DNA of 64,000 bases from positions 1-64,000 of the forward strand of contig JAHEBO010000009.1 in NCBI GenBank assembly GCA_024642215.1, given 5' to 3'. Of this stretch, positions 52,826-62,905 are shown piece by piece. The first letter of the stretch is position 1, and every line of letters starts with the position of its first letter. The position numbers and the translations under genes are program-made. This DNA comes from Limnohabitans sp. GTDB taxonomy: Bacteria; Pseudomonadota; Gammaproteobacteria; Burkholderiales; Burkholderiaceae_C. The notes below the pieces were generated by a model. That model was not told the DNA's origin and did not search any database. It saw only the letters and a program-made list of their open reading frames with translations.

Positions 52826-55486
52826 TCAGGGTTCGGAGCGCTTCAAGACGCGCTGCAAACTGTAGAGGGCTTCCAGCGCTTCGCGGGGGCTCAGGGCATC
52901 TGGGTCAATTTGGCCTAAAGCGGCTTCCAAAGCTGTCGGTCCGGCGTTTGCGGCTTCAGGGGGCGGGGCAAACAAGTCAACTTGAATCCGGTTTTCATTG
53001 GCGCCAGCTTCAAGCGCTGACAGTGTATGACGGGCGTGGTTCAAAACACCTGTAGGCATGCCCGCCAACCGGGCCACTTGCACGCCATAACTCTTGCTGG
53101 CAGGACCCGCTTGCAGTTCATGCAAAAACACAATGTCATTGCCCGACTCTGTGGCGCCCACGTGCATGTTCAAAGCGGCGTGGTGCGTGGCAGGAAACTC
53201 GGTGAGTTCAAAGTAGTGCGTGGCAAACAGGGCGAAGGCCTGCGTTTTGTCATGCAAGTGCGTGGCAATGCCACTGGCCAAGGCCAAGCCATCAAAGGTG
53301 GACGTGCCGCGTCCAATCTCGTCCATGAGCACCAAGGACAAAGGCGTGGCGCTGTGCAAAATTTGAGCAGCTTCTGTCATCTCCAGCATGAAAGTTGATT
53401 GGGCATTGGCCAAGTCATCGGCTGCGCCGATGCGCGTGTGAATGGCGTCAATCGGGCCCAGTCTGCAAATGCTGGCGGGCACATGACTGCCGATGCTGGC
53501 TAAAAGCACAATCAATGCCACCTGGCGCATATAGGTTGACTTACCGCCCATGTTGGGGCCGGTGATGATTTGCAAACGCTGTTTGCTGTTCATCAAGCAA
53601 TCGTTGGCAATGAAACTGCCGCCAGAGGTTTCGGCCAAGCGCGCCTCCACCACAGGATGGCGGCCCTGGCGGATTTCTATGCACGGTTCTTTCGCAAATT
53701 GGGGTGCGCACCAATTAAGCGTGGCGGCACGCTCGGTGAGTGTGCAAAGTGCGTCCAGTTGCGCCATGGCTTGCGCCAATTTGGTGAGCGTTTGGATGTG
53801 GTTTTGCAATTGATCGAGCAAGAGCTCGTACAAGTATTTCTCGCGGGCCAGCGCGCGTTCCTGCGCTGACAAGGCTTTGTCTTCAAAGGCTTTGAGCTCG
53901 GGCGTGATGAAGCGCTCGGCATTCTTCAAGGTTTGACGGCGACGGTAGTCGTCGGGCACTTTGTCAATTTGACCCTGTGTCACTTCAATGTAGAAGCCGT
54001 GCACCTTGTTGAATTGCACGCGCAAATTGGCAATGCCCGTGCGCGCTTTTTCGCGGGTTTCGAGTTCCAGCAAAAAGTCATCGCAATTGGTTTGAATGGC
54101 GCGCAACTCGTCCAGTTCGGCATCGAGGCCATGCGCCATCACGCCGCCATCGCGAATCAAATTGGCGGGTTCTTCCAGCAAGGCTTGTTGCAAAATTTCG
54201 GTGAGGCCAGTGGGTGGCTGCAAATCGAAATGGATGTCGTGCAACAGTTTGGTGGGCGACAAATGCCCCAGTGTTTCTTGCAACTGCAGCGCCAAATTGG
54301 CCGAGCGAATGAGGGCGTTCTTGAGCGCCACCAATTCACGCGGACGCACTTGCCTCAGGGCAATGCGCGCTGTGATGCGCTCCACATCGCTGGCGCCTTT
54401 CATTTGTTCACGCAAGCGCGACCAAATGGCGACGCCGCTTTGGGTCGAAGCGTTTTGATCGTTCAACTGGTCAATGGCAGCAAGGCGTTCCACTGCAATT
54501 TGTCGATCACGGGGTGGGTTCAAAAGCCATTGTTTGAGCTGACGACTGCCCATGCCGGTCATGCAGGTATCCAGCAAAGAGAACAGCGTGGGTGAATCTT
54601 CACCGCGCAAAGTTTGCGTGAGCTCTAAGTTGCGACGTGTGCTGGTGGGCAGGTCGATGAGGTCATTGGCCTTTTGAACTTGAAGTTGCGACACGTGGGG
54701 CAGCGTTCTGCCTTGCGTGTGTTCTGCGTAAGTGAGCAAGGCGCCAGCTGCGGCATGTGCATGGCCTAGTTTGTCTGCATCCCACGCGGCCAAGCTGGCC
54801 ACGTTGAGTTGTTTGATGAGCTTGCCGTGACCCAAGCCTGCTTCGTATTGAAAGTCGGGGCGCAAAGTGAGCGACAGTGCCAAGCCACGTTGGCCCAATC
54901 GCATCGATTGAAGTTGCTGTTCCCACTTGGGTGTGATGCTGGCGCTGACCAACAATTCACTTGGAGAGATTCGTTCTAACCAATCGGCCAATTCATCGTG
55001 CGTGCATTCAGCCAAATGCAAGATACCTTGCGTAACGCTCAGCCAAGCCAAGCCGCAGGCATTGCGCGGCGCAATGTGCAGCGACAACAAAATGGCTTCG
55101 CTTTTGTCGGACAGCAACTCGGTGTCGGTGAGGGTGCCTGGGGTGACGACGCGAACCACTTTGCGTTCAACGGGGCCTTTGCTGGTGGCCACATCGCCCA
55201 CTTGCTCGCAGATGGCCACCGACTCGCCTAGCTTGATGAGTTTGGCCAGGTAGTTTTCAACTGAGTGAAAAGGCACGCCCGCCATGGCAATGGGCTTTCC
55301 CGCTGTTTGACCGCGGTGGGTGAGGGTGATGTCCATGAGGCCGGCAGCTCGCTCGGCATCTTCAAAGAACATTTCGTAGAAGTCACCCATCCTGTAAAAA
55401 ACCAGGGTGTCAGGGAACTCCGCCTTGATGCGCAGGTACTGCTGCATCATGGGGGTGTGGGCACTCAGGTCGAGCGCGTCTGTCAT
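52826..55486 (-). CDS. mutS: DNA mismatch repair protein MutS
   Basis: 886-residue mismatch-recognition ATPase. N-terminal mismatch-binding Phe-x-Glu in [15 protein letters not shown], connector and lever regions ([18 protein letters not shown]). ATPase with Walker [14 protein letters not shown] near residue 640, then [17 protein letters not shown] and [18 protein letters not shown]. The C-terminus has the usual extension for dimer-tetramer contacts. It starts three bases after the suhB stop. Confidence 0.98.
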   Translation of the reverse strand: MTDALDLSAHTPMMQQYLRIKAEFPDTLVFYRMGDFYEMFFEDAERAAGLMDITLTHRGQTAGKPIAMAGVPFHSVENYLAKLIKLGESVAICEQVGDVATSKGPVERKVVRVVTPGTLTDTELLSDKSEAILLSLHIAPRNACGLAWLSVTQGILHLAECTHDELADWLERISPSELLVSASITPKWEQQLQSMRLGQRGLALSLTLRPDFQYEAGLGHGKLIKQLNVASLAAWDADKLGHAHAAAGALLTYAEHTQGRTLPHVSQLQVQKANDLIDLPTSTRRNLELTQTLRGEDSPTLFSLLDTCMTGMGSRQLKQWLLNPPRDRQIAVERLAAIDQLNDQNASTQSGVAIWSRLREQMKGASDVERITARIALRQVRPRELVALKNALIRSANLALQLQETLGHLSPTKLLHDIHFDLQPPTGLTEILQQALLEEPANLIRDGGVMAHGLDAELDELRAIQTNCDDFLLELETREKARTGIANLRVQFNKVHGFYIEVTQGQIDKVPDDYRRRQTLKNAERFITPELKAFEDKALSAQERALAREKYLYELLLDQLQNHIQTLTKLAQAMAQLDALCTLTERAATLNWCAPQFAKEPCIEIRQGRHPVVEARLAETSGGSFIANDCLMNSKQRLQIITGPNMGGKSTYMRQVALIVLLASIGSHVPASICRLGPIDAIHTRIGAADDLANAQSTFMLEMTEAAQILHSATPLSLVLMDEIGRGTSTFDGLALASGIATHLHDKTQAFALFATHYFELTEFPATHHAALNMHVGATESGNDIVFLHELQAGPASKSYGVQVARLAGMPTGVLNHARHTLSALEAGANENRIQVDLFAPPPEAANAGPTALEAALGQIDPDALSPREALEALYSLQRVLKRSEP

Positions 55487-55489
55487 GGC

Positions 55490-56398
55490 TTAAAAGGGGC
55501 TGTCCGTTGAGTCTTGCCCGGCCTGCGATGGGGCTGCAGCTGCGGCATCCTTGGCGTCGGCAGCGCGCACAGAAGCTTTCTCGCCAGCGCTGGCAAACTT
55601 GCTGTACTTGCTGAGGATGGGCACCAGTTGGCCGTAAATTTTGGGAGTACCCGCTAAGCACTCTTTCTGTTCCAAGAAGTCGGCTTCGCCTGTGAAGTTG
55701 CCCACCAGACCGCCCGCTTCTGTGACCAGCAAGGAACCCGCTGCCACATCCCATATTTGCAAGCCTGTTTCAAAGAAGGCATCTGTGAAACCTGCGGCCA
55801 CATAGGCCAAGTCCAAGGCTGCTGCACCCGGACGGCGCAAGCCCGCGGTGCGTTGCATCACGTCGCCCATCATGCGCAGATACTGGTTGAAATTGTCACC
55901 AGGACGGAAGGGGAAGCCTGTGGAAATGAGGCACTCGTGCATTTGTGTGCGTTTGCTGGTGCGCAAGCGGCGATCGTTCATGTAAGCACCGCGGCCTTTG
56001 GTGGCCGTGAACAAATCGTTGCGTGAGGGGTCGTAGACCACCGCTTGCTCAACTTTGCCATTCACGGCCAGCGCAATGCTGACGCAATAAACGGGAAAGC
56101 CATGGATGAAGTTGGTGGTGCCATCGAGTGGGTCGATGATCCAGACGTGGTCGGCGTCGGGGTTACCGTGCGTTTGACCTGACTCTTCGGCCAAGATGCC
56201 GTGATGAGGGTAAGCGGTGAGCAGGGTTTCGATGATGGCGTTTTCACTGGCCAAGTCGACTTCGGTCACAAAGTCGTTGACTTGTTTTTGCGAAATTCGA
56301 ACAGCCTCCACGTCCAAGGCGGCGCGGTTGATGATGGCGCCTGCGGCGCGTGCAGCCTTGACGGCTACGTTGAGCATGGGGTGGAGATTGGTCGACAT
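55490..56398 (-). CDS. suhB: inositol monophosphatase family protein (SuhB)
   Basis: Mg-dependent phosphatase; in Enterobacteria SuhB also acts in rRNA antitermination complexes. 302 residues. Metal motifs [24 protein letters not shown] and [15 protein letters not shown]. The last 35 residues are an Ala/Asp-rich extension beyond the usual length. First gene of the series with mutS; divergent from trmJ over 133 bases. Confidence 0.93.
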   Translation of the reverse strand: MSTNLHPMLNVAVKAARAAGAIINRAALDVEAVRISQKQVNDFVTEVDLASENAIIETLLTAYPHHGILAEESGQTHGNPDADHVWIIDPLDGTTNFIHGFPVYCVSIALAVNGKVEQAVVYDPSRNDLFTATKGRGAYMNDRRLRTSKRTQMHECLISTGFPFRPGDNFNQYLRMMGDVMQRTAGLRRPGAAALDLAYVAAGFTDAFFETGLQIWDVAAGSLLVTEAGGLVGNFTGEADFLEQKECLAGTPKIYGQLVPILSKYSKFASAGEKASVRAADAKDAAAAAPSQAGQDSTDSPF

Positions 56399-56531
56399 GA
56401 ATTTTTAAGAGCAAAAACGGAGGTCCGCTGTGCGATGACAGTGGCGAATGGCGCATTTTCCCATGAAATTGGCTTGCAAGGCGTTGGATAAGCCGGTTTT
56501 TGGACATTTTGAGGCGACAGGAACTGGGACA

Positions 56532-57311
56532 ATGTCGCCTATGCGAACCCGATTTATCTTGATTGAAACCAGCCACCCTGGCAATGTGGGGGCGGCCGCC
56601 CGTGCGCTCAAAGTCATGGGCTTTGATGAAATGGTGCTGGTGGCACCCCGTTACGCCAATGTGCTGCGCAAAGAAGAGACCATTCAAAGGGCCAGTGGTG
56701 CCAACGATGTCTTGGACAAAACGCGCATTGTGGACACCTTGGAAGAGGCGCTGGATGGCATTTCGCATTTGTGCGCCACGGCCATGACGCCACGGGATTT
56801 TGGGCCGCCCACGCGCGCCCCAAGGGAGCACTTTGAGATGTTGCTCGGCCGGCAATCCGCTTCAGCGGATGCGCCAACCCCTACCAAGCCTGTTGAGCCC
56901 ATTTCTTCTATTGGTTTCTTGTTTGGCTCCGAACGCTTTGGCATGAAAAACGAGGATGTTTACAAATGCCATGTGGCTTTGTCGATTCCTACCAATCCCC
57001 AATTTGGCTCACTGAATTTGGCGGCAGCCCTGCAACTTGTCGCCTATGAGTGGCGCTTGGCTTTGGGTGGTTTTCCAGTTGCGTCACCCGTGGCTGAATC
57101 TGCTTTGGCGGACGCCAGTCAGGTGTCGGGCATGCTGGCGCATTTGGAAAAAGCTTTGGTTGAAGTGGGCTTCCTAGATCCCGCCGCACCTAAAAAGCTC
57201 ATGCCCCGCTTGAACCAGTTGTTCAATCGTGCCAACCTCAGCCCTGAAGAAATCCATATTCTGCGAGGTGTTGCTAAGGCCATGATCGAAGCGGCACAAG
57301 CAAAACGCTAG
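56532..57311 (+). CDS. trmJ: tRNA (cytidine/uridine-2'-O)-methyltransferase TrmJ
   Basis: SPOUT-class enzyme methylating ribose at position 32 of tRNA with S-adenosylmethionine. About 259 residues from ATG 56532; a longer frame to 56448 lacks conserved sequence and ATG 56541 is possible. Motifs are LIETSHPGNVGAAARALKVMGF, GFLFGSERFGMKNEDVYKC and IPTNPQFGSLNLAAALQLVAYE (knot). A helical C-terminal tail follows. It is 24 bases upstream of cysE. Confidence 0.94.
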   Translation: MSPMRTRFILIETSHPGNVGAAARALKVMGFDEMVLVAPRYANVLRKEETIQRASGANDVLDKTRIVDTLEEALDGISHLCATAMTPRDFGPPTRAPREHFEMLLGRQSASADAPTPTKPVEPISSIGFLFGSERFGMKNEDVYKCHVALSIPTNPQFGSLNLAAALQLVAYEWRLALGGFPVASPVAESALADASQVSGMLAHLEKALVEVGFLDPAAPKKLMPRLNQLFNRANLSPEEIHILRGVAKAMIEAAQAKR

Positions 57312-57335
57312 ACTAGGCGCATTGAAAAGAAGCTT

Positions 57336-58115
57336 ATGTTTGCACGTTTACATTCCGACATCCAATGCATCCTCGACCGTGATCCTGCTGCGCGCAGTGC
57401 ATGGGAGGTGCTGACGTGTTACCCCGGTTTGCATGCGGTGGTCATGCACCGGTGGGCCAATGCCTGCTGGCGTGCGGGTTTCAAATGGTTGGCGCGTTTT
57501 ATTTCCAACTTTTCACGCTGGATCACCGGCATTGAAATTCACCCGGGTGCGACCTTGGGTGAGCGCGTTTTCTTTGACCATGGGATGGGCATCGTGATTG
57601 GCGAAACGGCCGAAATTGGCGACGGCTGCACCATTTATCACGGGGTGACCTTGGGCGGTACATCTTTGTACAAAGGCGCCAAGCGCCATCCTACTTTGGG
57701 CAAAGATGTGGTGGTGGGTGCCGGTGCCAAAGTCTTGGGCGGTTTTACGGTGGGAGATGGCGCTAAGGTTGGCTCCAACGCTGTGGTCACCAAGCCCGTA
57801 CCAGCGGGCGCCACAGCTGTGGGTAACCCTGCGCGCATCATCCAAGAAGATCAAGATGTGCAGCGCGAAGCAGTTGCTTCCAAGATGGGCTTTTCTGCTT
57901 ATGGCGTGACGCAAAACGACGATCCCTTGTCACAAGCCATGCGCGGCTTGATTGACAACGCGGCCAGCCAAGAGCATCAAATTGCCATGCTGTGGCAAGC
58001 CTTGGAAAAGATGAATGCCAACCAAGGCAACACCGAAGGCATTCAAATGCCTGGCGATGCCGCCAAACGTGAAACCTTTGAAGCTGAAAAGCTCAATCAA
58101 TTGGTCGGCAAATAA
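57336..58115 (+). CDS. cysE: serine O-acetyltransferase
   Basis: Makes O-acetylserine from serine and acetyl-CoA, the committed step to cysteine. 259 residues. N-terminal helical part, then left-handed beta-helix hexapeptides with the active-site blocks [52 protein letters not shown] and [16 protein letters not shown]-terminal extension of about 65 residues (helical, [16 protein letters not shown]) goes past the usual CysE end and may form part of the cysteine-synthase contact. Confidence 0.94.
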   Translation: MFARLHSDIQCILDRDPAARSAWEVLTCYPGLHAVVMHRWANACWRAGFKWLARFISNFSRWITGIEIHPGATLGERVFFDHGMGIVIGETAEIGDGCTIYHGVTLGGTSLYKGAKRHPTLGKDVVVGAGAKVLGGFTVGDGAKVGSNAVVTKPVPAGATAVGNPARIIQEDQDVQREAVASKMGFSAYGVTQNDDPLSQAMRGLIDNAASQEHQIAMLWQALEKMNANQGNTEGIQMPGDAAKRETFEAEKLNQLVGK

Positions 58116-58170
58116 AGTCGTTCTGCACAGCAGGTTATCGGTGATAGCGCCGCTCAGGGCGAGCAGCGCA

Positions 58171-58767
58171 TCAAGCTTTAGGTGGGCGAATGGCGGTCTT
58201 GGGTCTGAACGCTTTGCAAACCTCATCATGGGTTTCAAGGTAGGGGCCGCCAATCAAATCAATGCAATAGGGCACGGCGGCAAAAATGCCGTGCACCACG
58301 CTTTGCCCTTGGCTGTCTTTCAAACCCTCTAGCGTTTCGGCAATGGACTTGGGTTGACCGGGCAAGTTGATGATCAAACTTTGCCCACGAATGACAGCCA
58401 CCTGGCGCGACAAAATAGCCGTTGGCACAAATTTCAAACTGATTTGACGCATTTGCTCGCCAAAGCCTGGCATTTCTTTGTCTGCAATGGCCAGTGTGGC
58501 CTCGGGTGTCACGTCGCGAATGGCAGGACCCGTGCCACCGGTCGTGAGTACCAAACTGCAACCGGCATCGACCAATTCAACCAGCGTGGCGCTGATGCGT
58601 CCTTTTTCGTCGGGTATGAGTCGCGATTCGAACTGCAAGGGATTTTTCAGGGCTTGTGTCAGCCATGTTTGCAAAGCGGGAAGACCTTTGTCCTCATAGA
58701 CGCCAGTGCTGGCGCGATCGCTGATGGAGACGATGCCAATTTTGACGGGGTCGTGAGGCGATGACAT
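58171..58767 (-). CDS. mog: molybdopterin adenylyltransferase
   Basis: Adenylates molybdopterin before Mo insertion. 198 residues, MogA/MoaB fold, with KIGIVSISDRASTGVYEDKGLPAL, the LVLTTGGTGPAIRDVTPEATLAIADKEMPGF loop and AILSRQVAVIRGQSLIINLPGQPKSI. Thirty bases downstream of darP on the minus strand; convergent with cysE. Confidence 0.93.
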   Translation of the reverse strand: MSSPHDPVKIGIVSISDRASTGVYEDKGLPALQTWLTQALKNPLQFESRLIPDEKGRISATLVELVDAGCSLVLTTGGTGPAIRDVTPEATLAIADKEMPGFGEQMRQISLKFVPTAILSRQVAVIRGQSLIINLPGQPKSIAETLEGLKDSQGQSVVHGIFAAVPYCIDLIGGPYLETHDEVCKAFRPKTAIRPPKA

Positions 58768-58797
58768 GCTTTTGTGTGTTTGAAGTAAGTTTAGAAA

Positions 58798-59460
58798 TCA
58801 GTTGTCTTCGTCAAGGTCTGCGGCGTCTACCTTGTCTTCTTGCGCGTTGCCCAATTCAGAGCGAACCAGTTGAAAAATTTCGCGAAAGGCGCGGCTTTGA
58901 CGGGGTGCCAAACCTTGAGATACGGTGGCAGCTGAACTTGCAGGTGCATCTTTGCGAGCTTGACGAATGAGGGCGCGTAATTGCTGGCTGTCGGTACCAG
59001 GAAAGCTTTGCAGCCATTCTCCGCAGGCGCTGTCATCACTGATGAGGCGGTCCCGCCATTGCTCGGCCAAATGAAGTTGCAGTGTTTCTTGGGCGGAGCC
59101 TTGGCTTTGTTCTAGCAGGGCAGCGCGCACGCCCTCCACAGCGTCTTCATCTAGTTTGCGCATGAGCTTGCCAATGAACTGCATTTGACGACGTTTGCCT
59201 TCAAAATTGGTAATGCGTTTAGCCTCGGCCACAGCTTCCACCAGTTTGTCTGGTAAGTCGACTTTGGCCATCAAATCGGCGCGCAAAATGAGCAAACTTT
59301 CGCCTAGCTTCTGCAACTCGTCGCTTTCGCGCTTGAGCTCGGTACGGCTGGGCTCATCGCTGCCACCTTTGAGTTCGCGTTTGAGTTCAAGGTCTAACTC
59401 GCTGCCTTCGGCAACAAATTGACCTTGAACGAAATAACCTTTTTTGAATTTACGGGACAT
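58798..59460 (-). CDS. darP: ribosome-associated protein DarP (YjgA/DUF615)
   Basis: 220 residues from ATG 59460 (MSRKFKKGYFVQGQFVAEG); the upstream extension to 59577 contains no conserved sequence. DUF615 blocks are ESDELQKLGESLLILRADLMAKVDLPDKLVEAVAEAKRITNFEGKRRQMQFIGKLMRKLD and LRALIRQARKD. DarP promotes correct 50S peptidyl-transferase-centre maturation. N-terminus basic. Divergent from pmbA. Confidence 0.92.
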   Translation of the reverse strand: MSRKFKKGYFVQGQFVAEGSELDLELKRELKGGSDEPSRTELKRESDELQKLGESLLILRADLMAKVDLPDKLVEAVAEAKRITNFEGKRRQMQFIGKLMRKLDEDAVEGVRAALLEQSQGSAQETLQLHLAEQWRDRLISDDSACGEWLQSFPGTDSQQLRALIRQARKDAPASSAATVSQGLAPRQSRAFREIFQLVRSELGNAQEDKVDAADLDEDN

Positions 59461-59551
59461 GTGAGCGCTGAAGCCTTTTTGCGGGACGGCAAGTATCATA
59501 GCCGTCACCGAGAATTTTAATGAATTGACTGTTTTGAAGAATCCGACCCCC

Positions 59552-60955
59552 ATGACAAAAAAAACCAAGGCATCCACCCAGGCATTGAACGCACAGGCAC
59601 ACGACGGTTTCAGCTATAGCCGCAACTATTTCGAGGGATTGGTTGATTCTGCCCTGAAACACGCCAAAAAGATCGGTGCGACCGATGCCGGGGCAGAAGC
59701 TTCTGAAGGTTGTGGTCTCAGTGTCAGTGTTCGCAAGGGTGAATTGGAGACGGTAGAGCGCAACCGCGACAAATCTTTGGGCGTCACGGTGTATGTGGGC
59801 CATCGCCGAGGCAATGCCAGTACTTCGGACTTTTCAGAGGCCGCTATTCAGCAAACCGTGCAAGCAGCCTACGACATTGCTCGCTTTACAGCGGAAGACC
59901 CCACAGCAGGGCTGCCAGACGAAGAGGACATTGCCAAAGAGCAACCAGAATTGGATTTGTTCCATCCTTGGGCGATCAACAGCGAAGAGGCTGCCAAACT
60001 GGCATTGGCGTGTGAACAAGCAGCCTTGAGTACCAGTCGCCGAATCACCAACAGCGATGGTGCCGGCGTATCCGCACAGCAAAGTCATTTCTTCAGTGCG
60101 CACACCCATGGTTTTAGAGGTGGATATGCCAGTTCGCGTCACAGCATGTCGGTGGCGCCCATCGCGGCCATGCCTGGGAAAAATGCTGAAATGCAGCGAG
60201 ATGCTTGGTTCACGTCCATGCGTTCGGCCGATCAAATGGCGTCTCCTGAAGCCGTTGGCCGCTACGCCGCAGAACGCGCACTCAGTCGCTTGGGAAGCCG
60301 CAAGATTCCCACCACCGAGTGTCCCGTGTTGTTTGAATCTCCAGTGGCTGCAGGTCTGCTGGGCGGCTTTGTGCAGGCGGTGAGTGGTGGCTCGCTGTAT
60401 CGCAAAACCAGTTTCTTGGTAGATTCAATGGGCAAGCAAATCTTTCCCAAACACATCGAAGTTTTGGAAGATCCCCATGTGTTGCGAGGCAAAGGCAGCT
60501 CGCCTTTTGATGATGAAGGCGTGCGCGGTTTGAAACGCAAAGTTGTGGCAGGTGGCCGCGTTGAAGGGTACTTCTTGAGTAGCTATTCCGCGCGCAAGTT
60601 GGGTATGAAAACCACGGGCAATGCGGGTGGCTCCCACAACTTGGTCTTGACTTCCAAACTCACTCGCTCCACCGATGATTTGAAAGCCATGCTCCAAAAA
60701 TTGGGCACCGGTTTGTTTGTCATTGAGTTGATGGGGCAGGGCGTGAACTACGTCACAGGCGACTATTCACGCGGAGCTTCAGGCTTCTGGGTTGAGAACG
60801 GCGAGATCGCTTTCCCCGTGCACGAAATCACCATTGCAGGCAATTTGAAAACCATGTTCAAGGGCATTGAAGCCGTGGGCGCAGATGCCTACAACTACGG
60901 TGCCAAAACCATTGGCTCGGTGCTGATCAATCGCATGAAAATTGCAGGCAGCTGA
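59552..60955 (+). CDS. pmbA: metalloprotease accessory subunit PmbA/TldE
   Basis: 467 residues from ATG 59552. TldE partner of the TldD/E metalloprotease, which finishes microcin and degrades CcdA-like antitoxins. It shows the U62 family pattern: GAEASEGCGLSVSVRKGELETVERNRDKSLGVTVYVG, PVLFESPVAAGLLGGFVQAVSGGSLYRKTSFL, FDDEGV and VIELMGQGVNYVTGDYSRGASGFWVENGEI. The HExxxH of TldD is absent, as expected for TldE. The partner tldD is not in this window. Its stop overlaps the DMT gene as TGATG. Confidence 0.95.
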   Translation: MTKKTKASTQALNAQAHDGFSYSRNYFEGLVDSALKHAKKIGATDAGAEASEGCGLSVSVRKGELETVERNRDKSLGVTVYVGHRRGNASTSDFSEAAIQQTVQAAYDIARFTAEDPTAGLPDEEDIAKEQPELDLFHPWAINSEEAAKLALACEQAALSTSRRITNSDGAGVSAQQSHFFSAHTHGFRGGYASSRHSMSVAPIAAMPGKNAEMQRDAWFTSMRSADQMASPEAVGRYAAERALSRLGSRKIPTTECPVLFESPVAAGLLGGFVQAVSGGSLYRKTSFLVDSMGKQIFPKHIEVLEDPHVLRGKGSSPFDDEGVRGLKRKVVAGGRVEGYFLSSYSARKLGMKTTGNAGGSHNLVLTSKLTRSTDDLKAMLQKLGTGLFVIELMGQGVNYVTGDYSRGASGFWVENGEIAFPVHEITIAGNLKTMFKGIEAVGADAYNYGAKTIGSVLINRMKIAGS

Positions 60956-61854
60956 TGTTGGCGCCTGAATTGTTGGCAGCCATGGCCTCTGGCTGCTGGG
61001 CTGTGGGTACCTTGTTTTCTGCTACAGCTTCTGCCCAAATGGGGGCTTTTGCGTTCACGCGATGGCGCTTGTTTTTTGCCATGGTCTTGCTCTGGGGGGC
61101 CGCTTTTTACGTCGGTCGTTGGCCTGAGCTCACCTGGGAAAGTGTAGCTTGGTTGTCGGTTTCCAGTTGGATTGGCATCTTGATCGGCGATACCGCCTTG
61201 TTCGTGTGCATGAACCGACTGGGTCCGCGCCGATCTGGTGTTCTGTTTGCCACACACGCGCTTTTCTCAGCATTGTTTGCTTGGTTGTTTTTAAGCGAAA
61301 CCTTGTGGGGCATGACGCTCATGGGCAGCGGCGTCTTGGTATCAGGTGTGATGGTGGCCATTGTGTGGGGCCGTCGTGAAGATGAAACCCATCGTTGGGA
61401 AAACACGCAAGGTGCATTGTGGGTGGGCGTGGTGATGGGACTTTTGGCCGCTGTGGGTCAAGCGGTGGCCACACTCATGATCAAGCCTTTGATGAGTACT
61501 GGCATTGACGCAGTGTCTGCTTCAGCTGTGCGTGCCACAGCCAGTTTCTTGGCGCATCTTTTGTTGCTGTGGGCGGGGGTGGGCTTGGCTAAATTACAAA
61601 GCCCACTGAGTTGGAAAAATTTATGGAATACCGCTTTAAGTGCCACGGTGTCCATGGTCATTGGCATGACCTTGATTCTTCAGGCGCTGAAAACAGGCCA
61701 AGCCAACTTGGTGGCCATCTTCTCGTCCATCGCCCCTGTGCTTTTGCTGCCATTGTTATGGGCCGTCTATCGCAGACAACCTGCAGCGGGCGCCTGGTGG
61801 GGCGGCGCCATGACCGTGGTCGGCAGCGCCATGATCATGAGCTCGAAGATTTAA
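60955..61854 (+). CDS. EamA/DMT-family permease
   Basis: 299 residues with ten hydrophobic segments in two EamA repeats (LVHRLGPRR-type loop MNRLGPRRSGVLFATHALFSALFAWLFLSETLWG in the first, ALKTGQANLVAIFSSIAPVLLLPLLW in the second). Drug/metabolite exporters of unknown substrate. Coupled to pmbA by TGATG. The TAA stop is inside the left arm of a long inverted repeat. Confidence 0.87.
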   Translation: MLAPELLAAMASGCWAVGTLFSATASAQMGAFAFTRWRLFFAMVLLWGAAFYVGRWPELTWESVAWLSVSSWIGILIGDTALFVCMNRLGPRRSGVLFATHALFSALFAWLFLSETLWGMTLMGSGVLVSGVMVAIVWGRREDETHRWENTQGALWVGVVMGLLAAVGQAVATLMIKPLMSTGIDAVSASAVRATASFLAHLLLLWAGVGLAKLQSPLSWKNLWNTALSATVSMVIGMTLILQALKTGQANLVAIFSSIAPVLLLPLLWAVYRRQPAAGAWWGGAMTVVGSAMIMSSKI

Positions 61855-61922
61855 TTGGGGTCAGATCAACATTAATTTCCAATCAAAGGGGCTAAATTAA
61901 TGTTGATCTGACCCCAATTAAA
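61850..61922. repeat. 29-bp inverted repeat (REP/MITE-like) between convergent stops
   Basis: Perfect 29-base arms (61850-61878 and 61894-61922) around a 15-base loop. Each arm contains TTAATTGGGGTCAGATCAAC. The element fits exactly between the DMT stop (61852-61854) and the YqeY-like stop (61926-61928) and could end both transcripts. The 21-base arm core also occurs in recB (29336-29356). It resembles GGGGTCAGA-type palindromes that I recall near REP-associated tyrosine transposases, unverified. Confidence 0.8.
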
Positions 61923-61925
61923 CTT

Positions 61926-62372
61926 TTAGCCGGCGAGGGCGGCTTTGACGGCGGCGGAGACCTGGCCCATGTCGGCTTTGCCGGCCAATTGGGTTTTGAC
62001 GGCACCCATCACTTTGCCCATGTCGCCTGGGCCTTTGGCGCCCAATGAAGCCACGATGGCTTGAACTGCGACTGTTACTTCTTCTGCAGACATGCGAGCA
62101 GGCAAGTAAGCTTGCAACACCACCATCTCGGCTTGCTCAATGTCAACCAAGTCTTGGCGAGCGGCTTGCTCGAAGGCTGCAATCGAATCTTTGCGTTGCT
62201 TGACCAACTTGTCAACGATGGCCACCACGGCCGCATCGTCCAACACCACACGCTCGTCCACTTCTTTTTGCTTCATGGCTGACAGCAACAATCGAATGGT
62301 GCCCAAACGTGCCGTGTCTTTGGCACGCATGGCGTTTTTCATGTCTTCGGTGATTTGATCTTTGAGGCTCAT
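61926..62372 (-). CDS. YqeY/GatB-domain protein
   Basis: 148 residues from ATG 62372 (AGGAG ribosome site). YqeY family, related to the C-terminal domain of GatB: SLKDQITEDMKNAMRAKDTARLGTIRLLLSAMKQKEVD, VVAIVDKLVKQRKDS, AEMVVLQAYLPARMS and the GDMGKVMGAVK motif. Possible tRNA-related role; function not settled. It lies downstream of rpsU, a common bacterial arrangement, although a terminator lies between them. Confidence 0.92.
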   Translation of the reverse strand: MSLKDQITEDMKNAMRAKDTARLGTIRLLLSAMKQKEVDERVVLDDAAVVAIVDKLVKQRKDSIAAFEQAARQDLVDIEQAEMVVLQAYLPARMSAEEVTVAVQAIVASLGAKGPGDMGKVMGAVKTQLAGKADMGQVSAAVKAALAG

Positions 62373-62418
62373 GGTGACTCCTGAAGGGTAGGCCGCTGGC
62401 AGAACACCAGCCATACTT

Positions 62419-62451
62419 AAAAAAAAACCCGCTTGAGCGTCCTCCAGCGGG
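62419..62451 (-). terminator. rho-independent terminator after rpsU
   Basis: On the minus strand CCCGCT/AGCGGG arms (62428-62433 and 62446-62451) are followed by nine T (62419-62427). It ends the rpsU message; some readthrough would reach the YqeY-like gene. Confidence 0.85.
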
Positions 62452-62528
62452 CTTGCTTGGCACCTCATGAGTCATGAGGGCTTCGCGATTTCAAAGCCTG
62501 GTAAGAAGCTTTGAATGAAGCGATGTAC

Positions 62529-62741
62529 TTAGTACAGCTTCTTGGGCAACTGCATGCTGCGCACGCGCTTGTAGTGGCGCTTGACGGCGGCCGCTTTTTT
62601 GCGCTTACGTTCTGTGGTGGGCTTTTCATAAAACTCACGGGCACGCAAGTCGGTCAACAGACCGAGTTTTTCAATGGTGCGCTTGAAGCGGCGAAGTGCT
62701 ACGTCAAACGGCTCGTTTTCTTTCACGCGAATGGTGGTCAT
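62529..62741 (-). CDS. rpsU: 30S ribosomal protein S21
   Basis: 70 residues from ATG 62741 ([21 protein letters not shown]). S21 binds near the anti-Shine-Dalgarno region of 16S rRNA. The basic helix ends [17 protein letters not shown]. The frame upstream to 62759 gives six extra residues with no conserved role. Confidence 0.97.
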   Translation of the reverse strand: MTTIRVKENEPFDVALRRFKRTIEKLGLLTDLRAREFYEKPTTERKRKKAAAVKRHYKRVRSMQLPKKLY

Positions 62742-62905
62742 GGATTTCAATGTTTCCAAATTATGCCGACTGACATTGAGAGGGAAGATCGAGCCCTCAC
62801 AAGCAGTTTCGGCGGGTTCCCCGTCACTAACTAGTATTTGGCAGACGGAGGATTGCCAGCAAAGCCTGAGATTATAGCCCTAAGTTTTGGGCAGTTTGAG
62901 GCCTT

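Noticed and set aside
61926-62468. Longer YqeY-like protein starting at 62468
   Set aside because: The extra N-terminal 32 residues run through the rpsU terminator region and lack conservation, whereas ATG 62372 has an AGGAG site.
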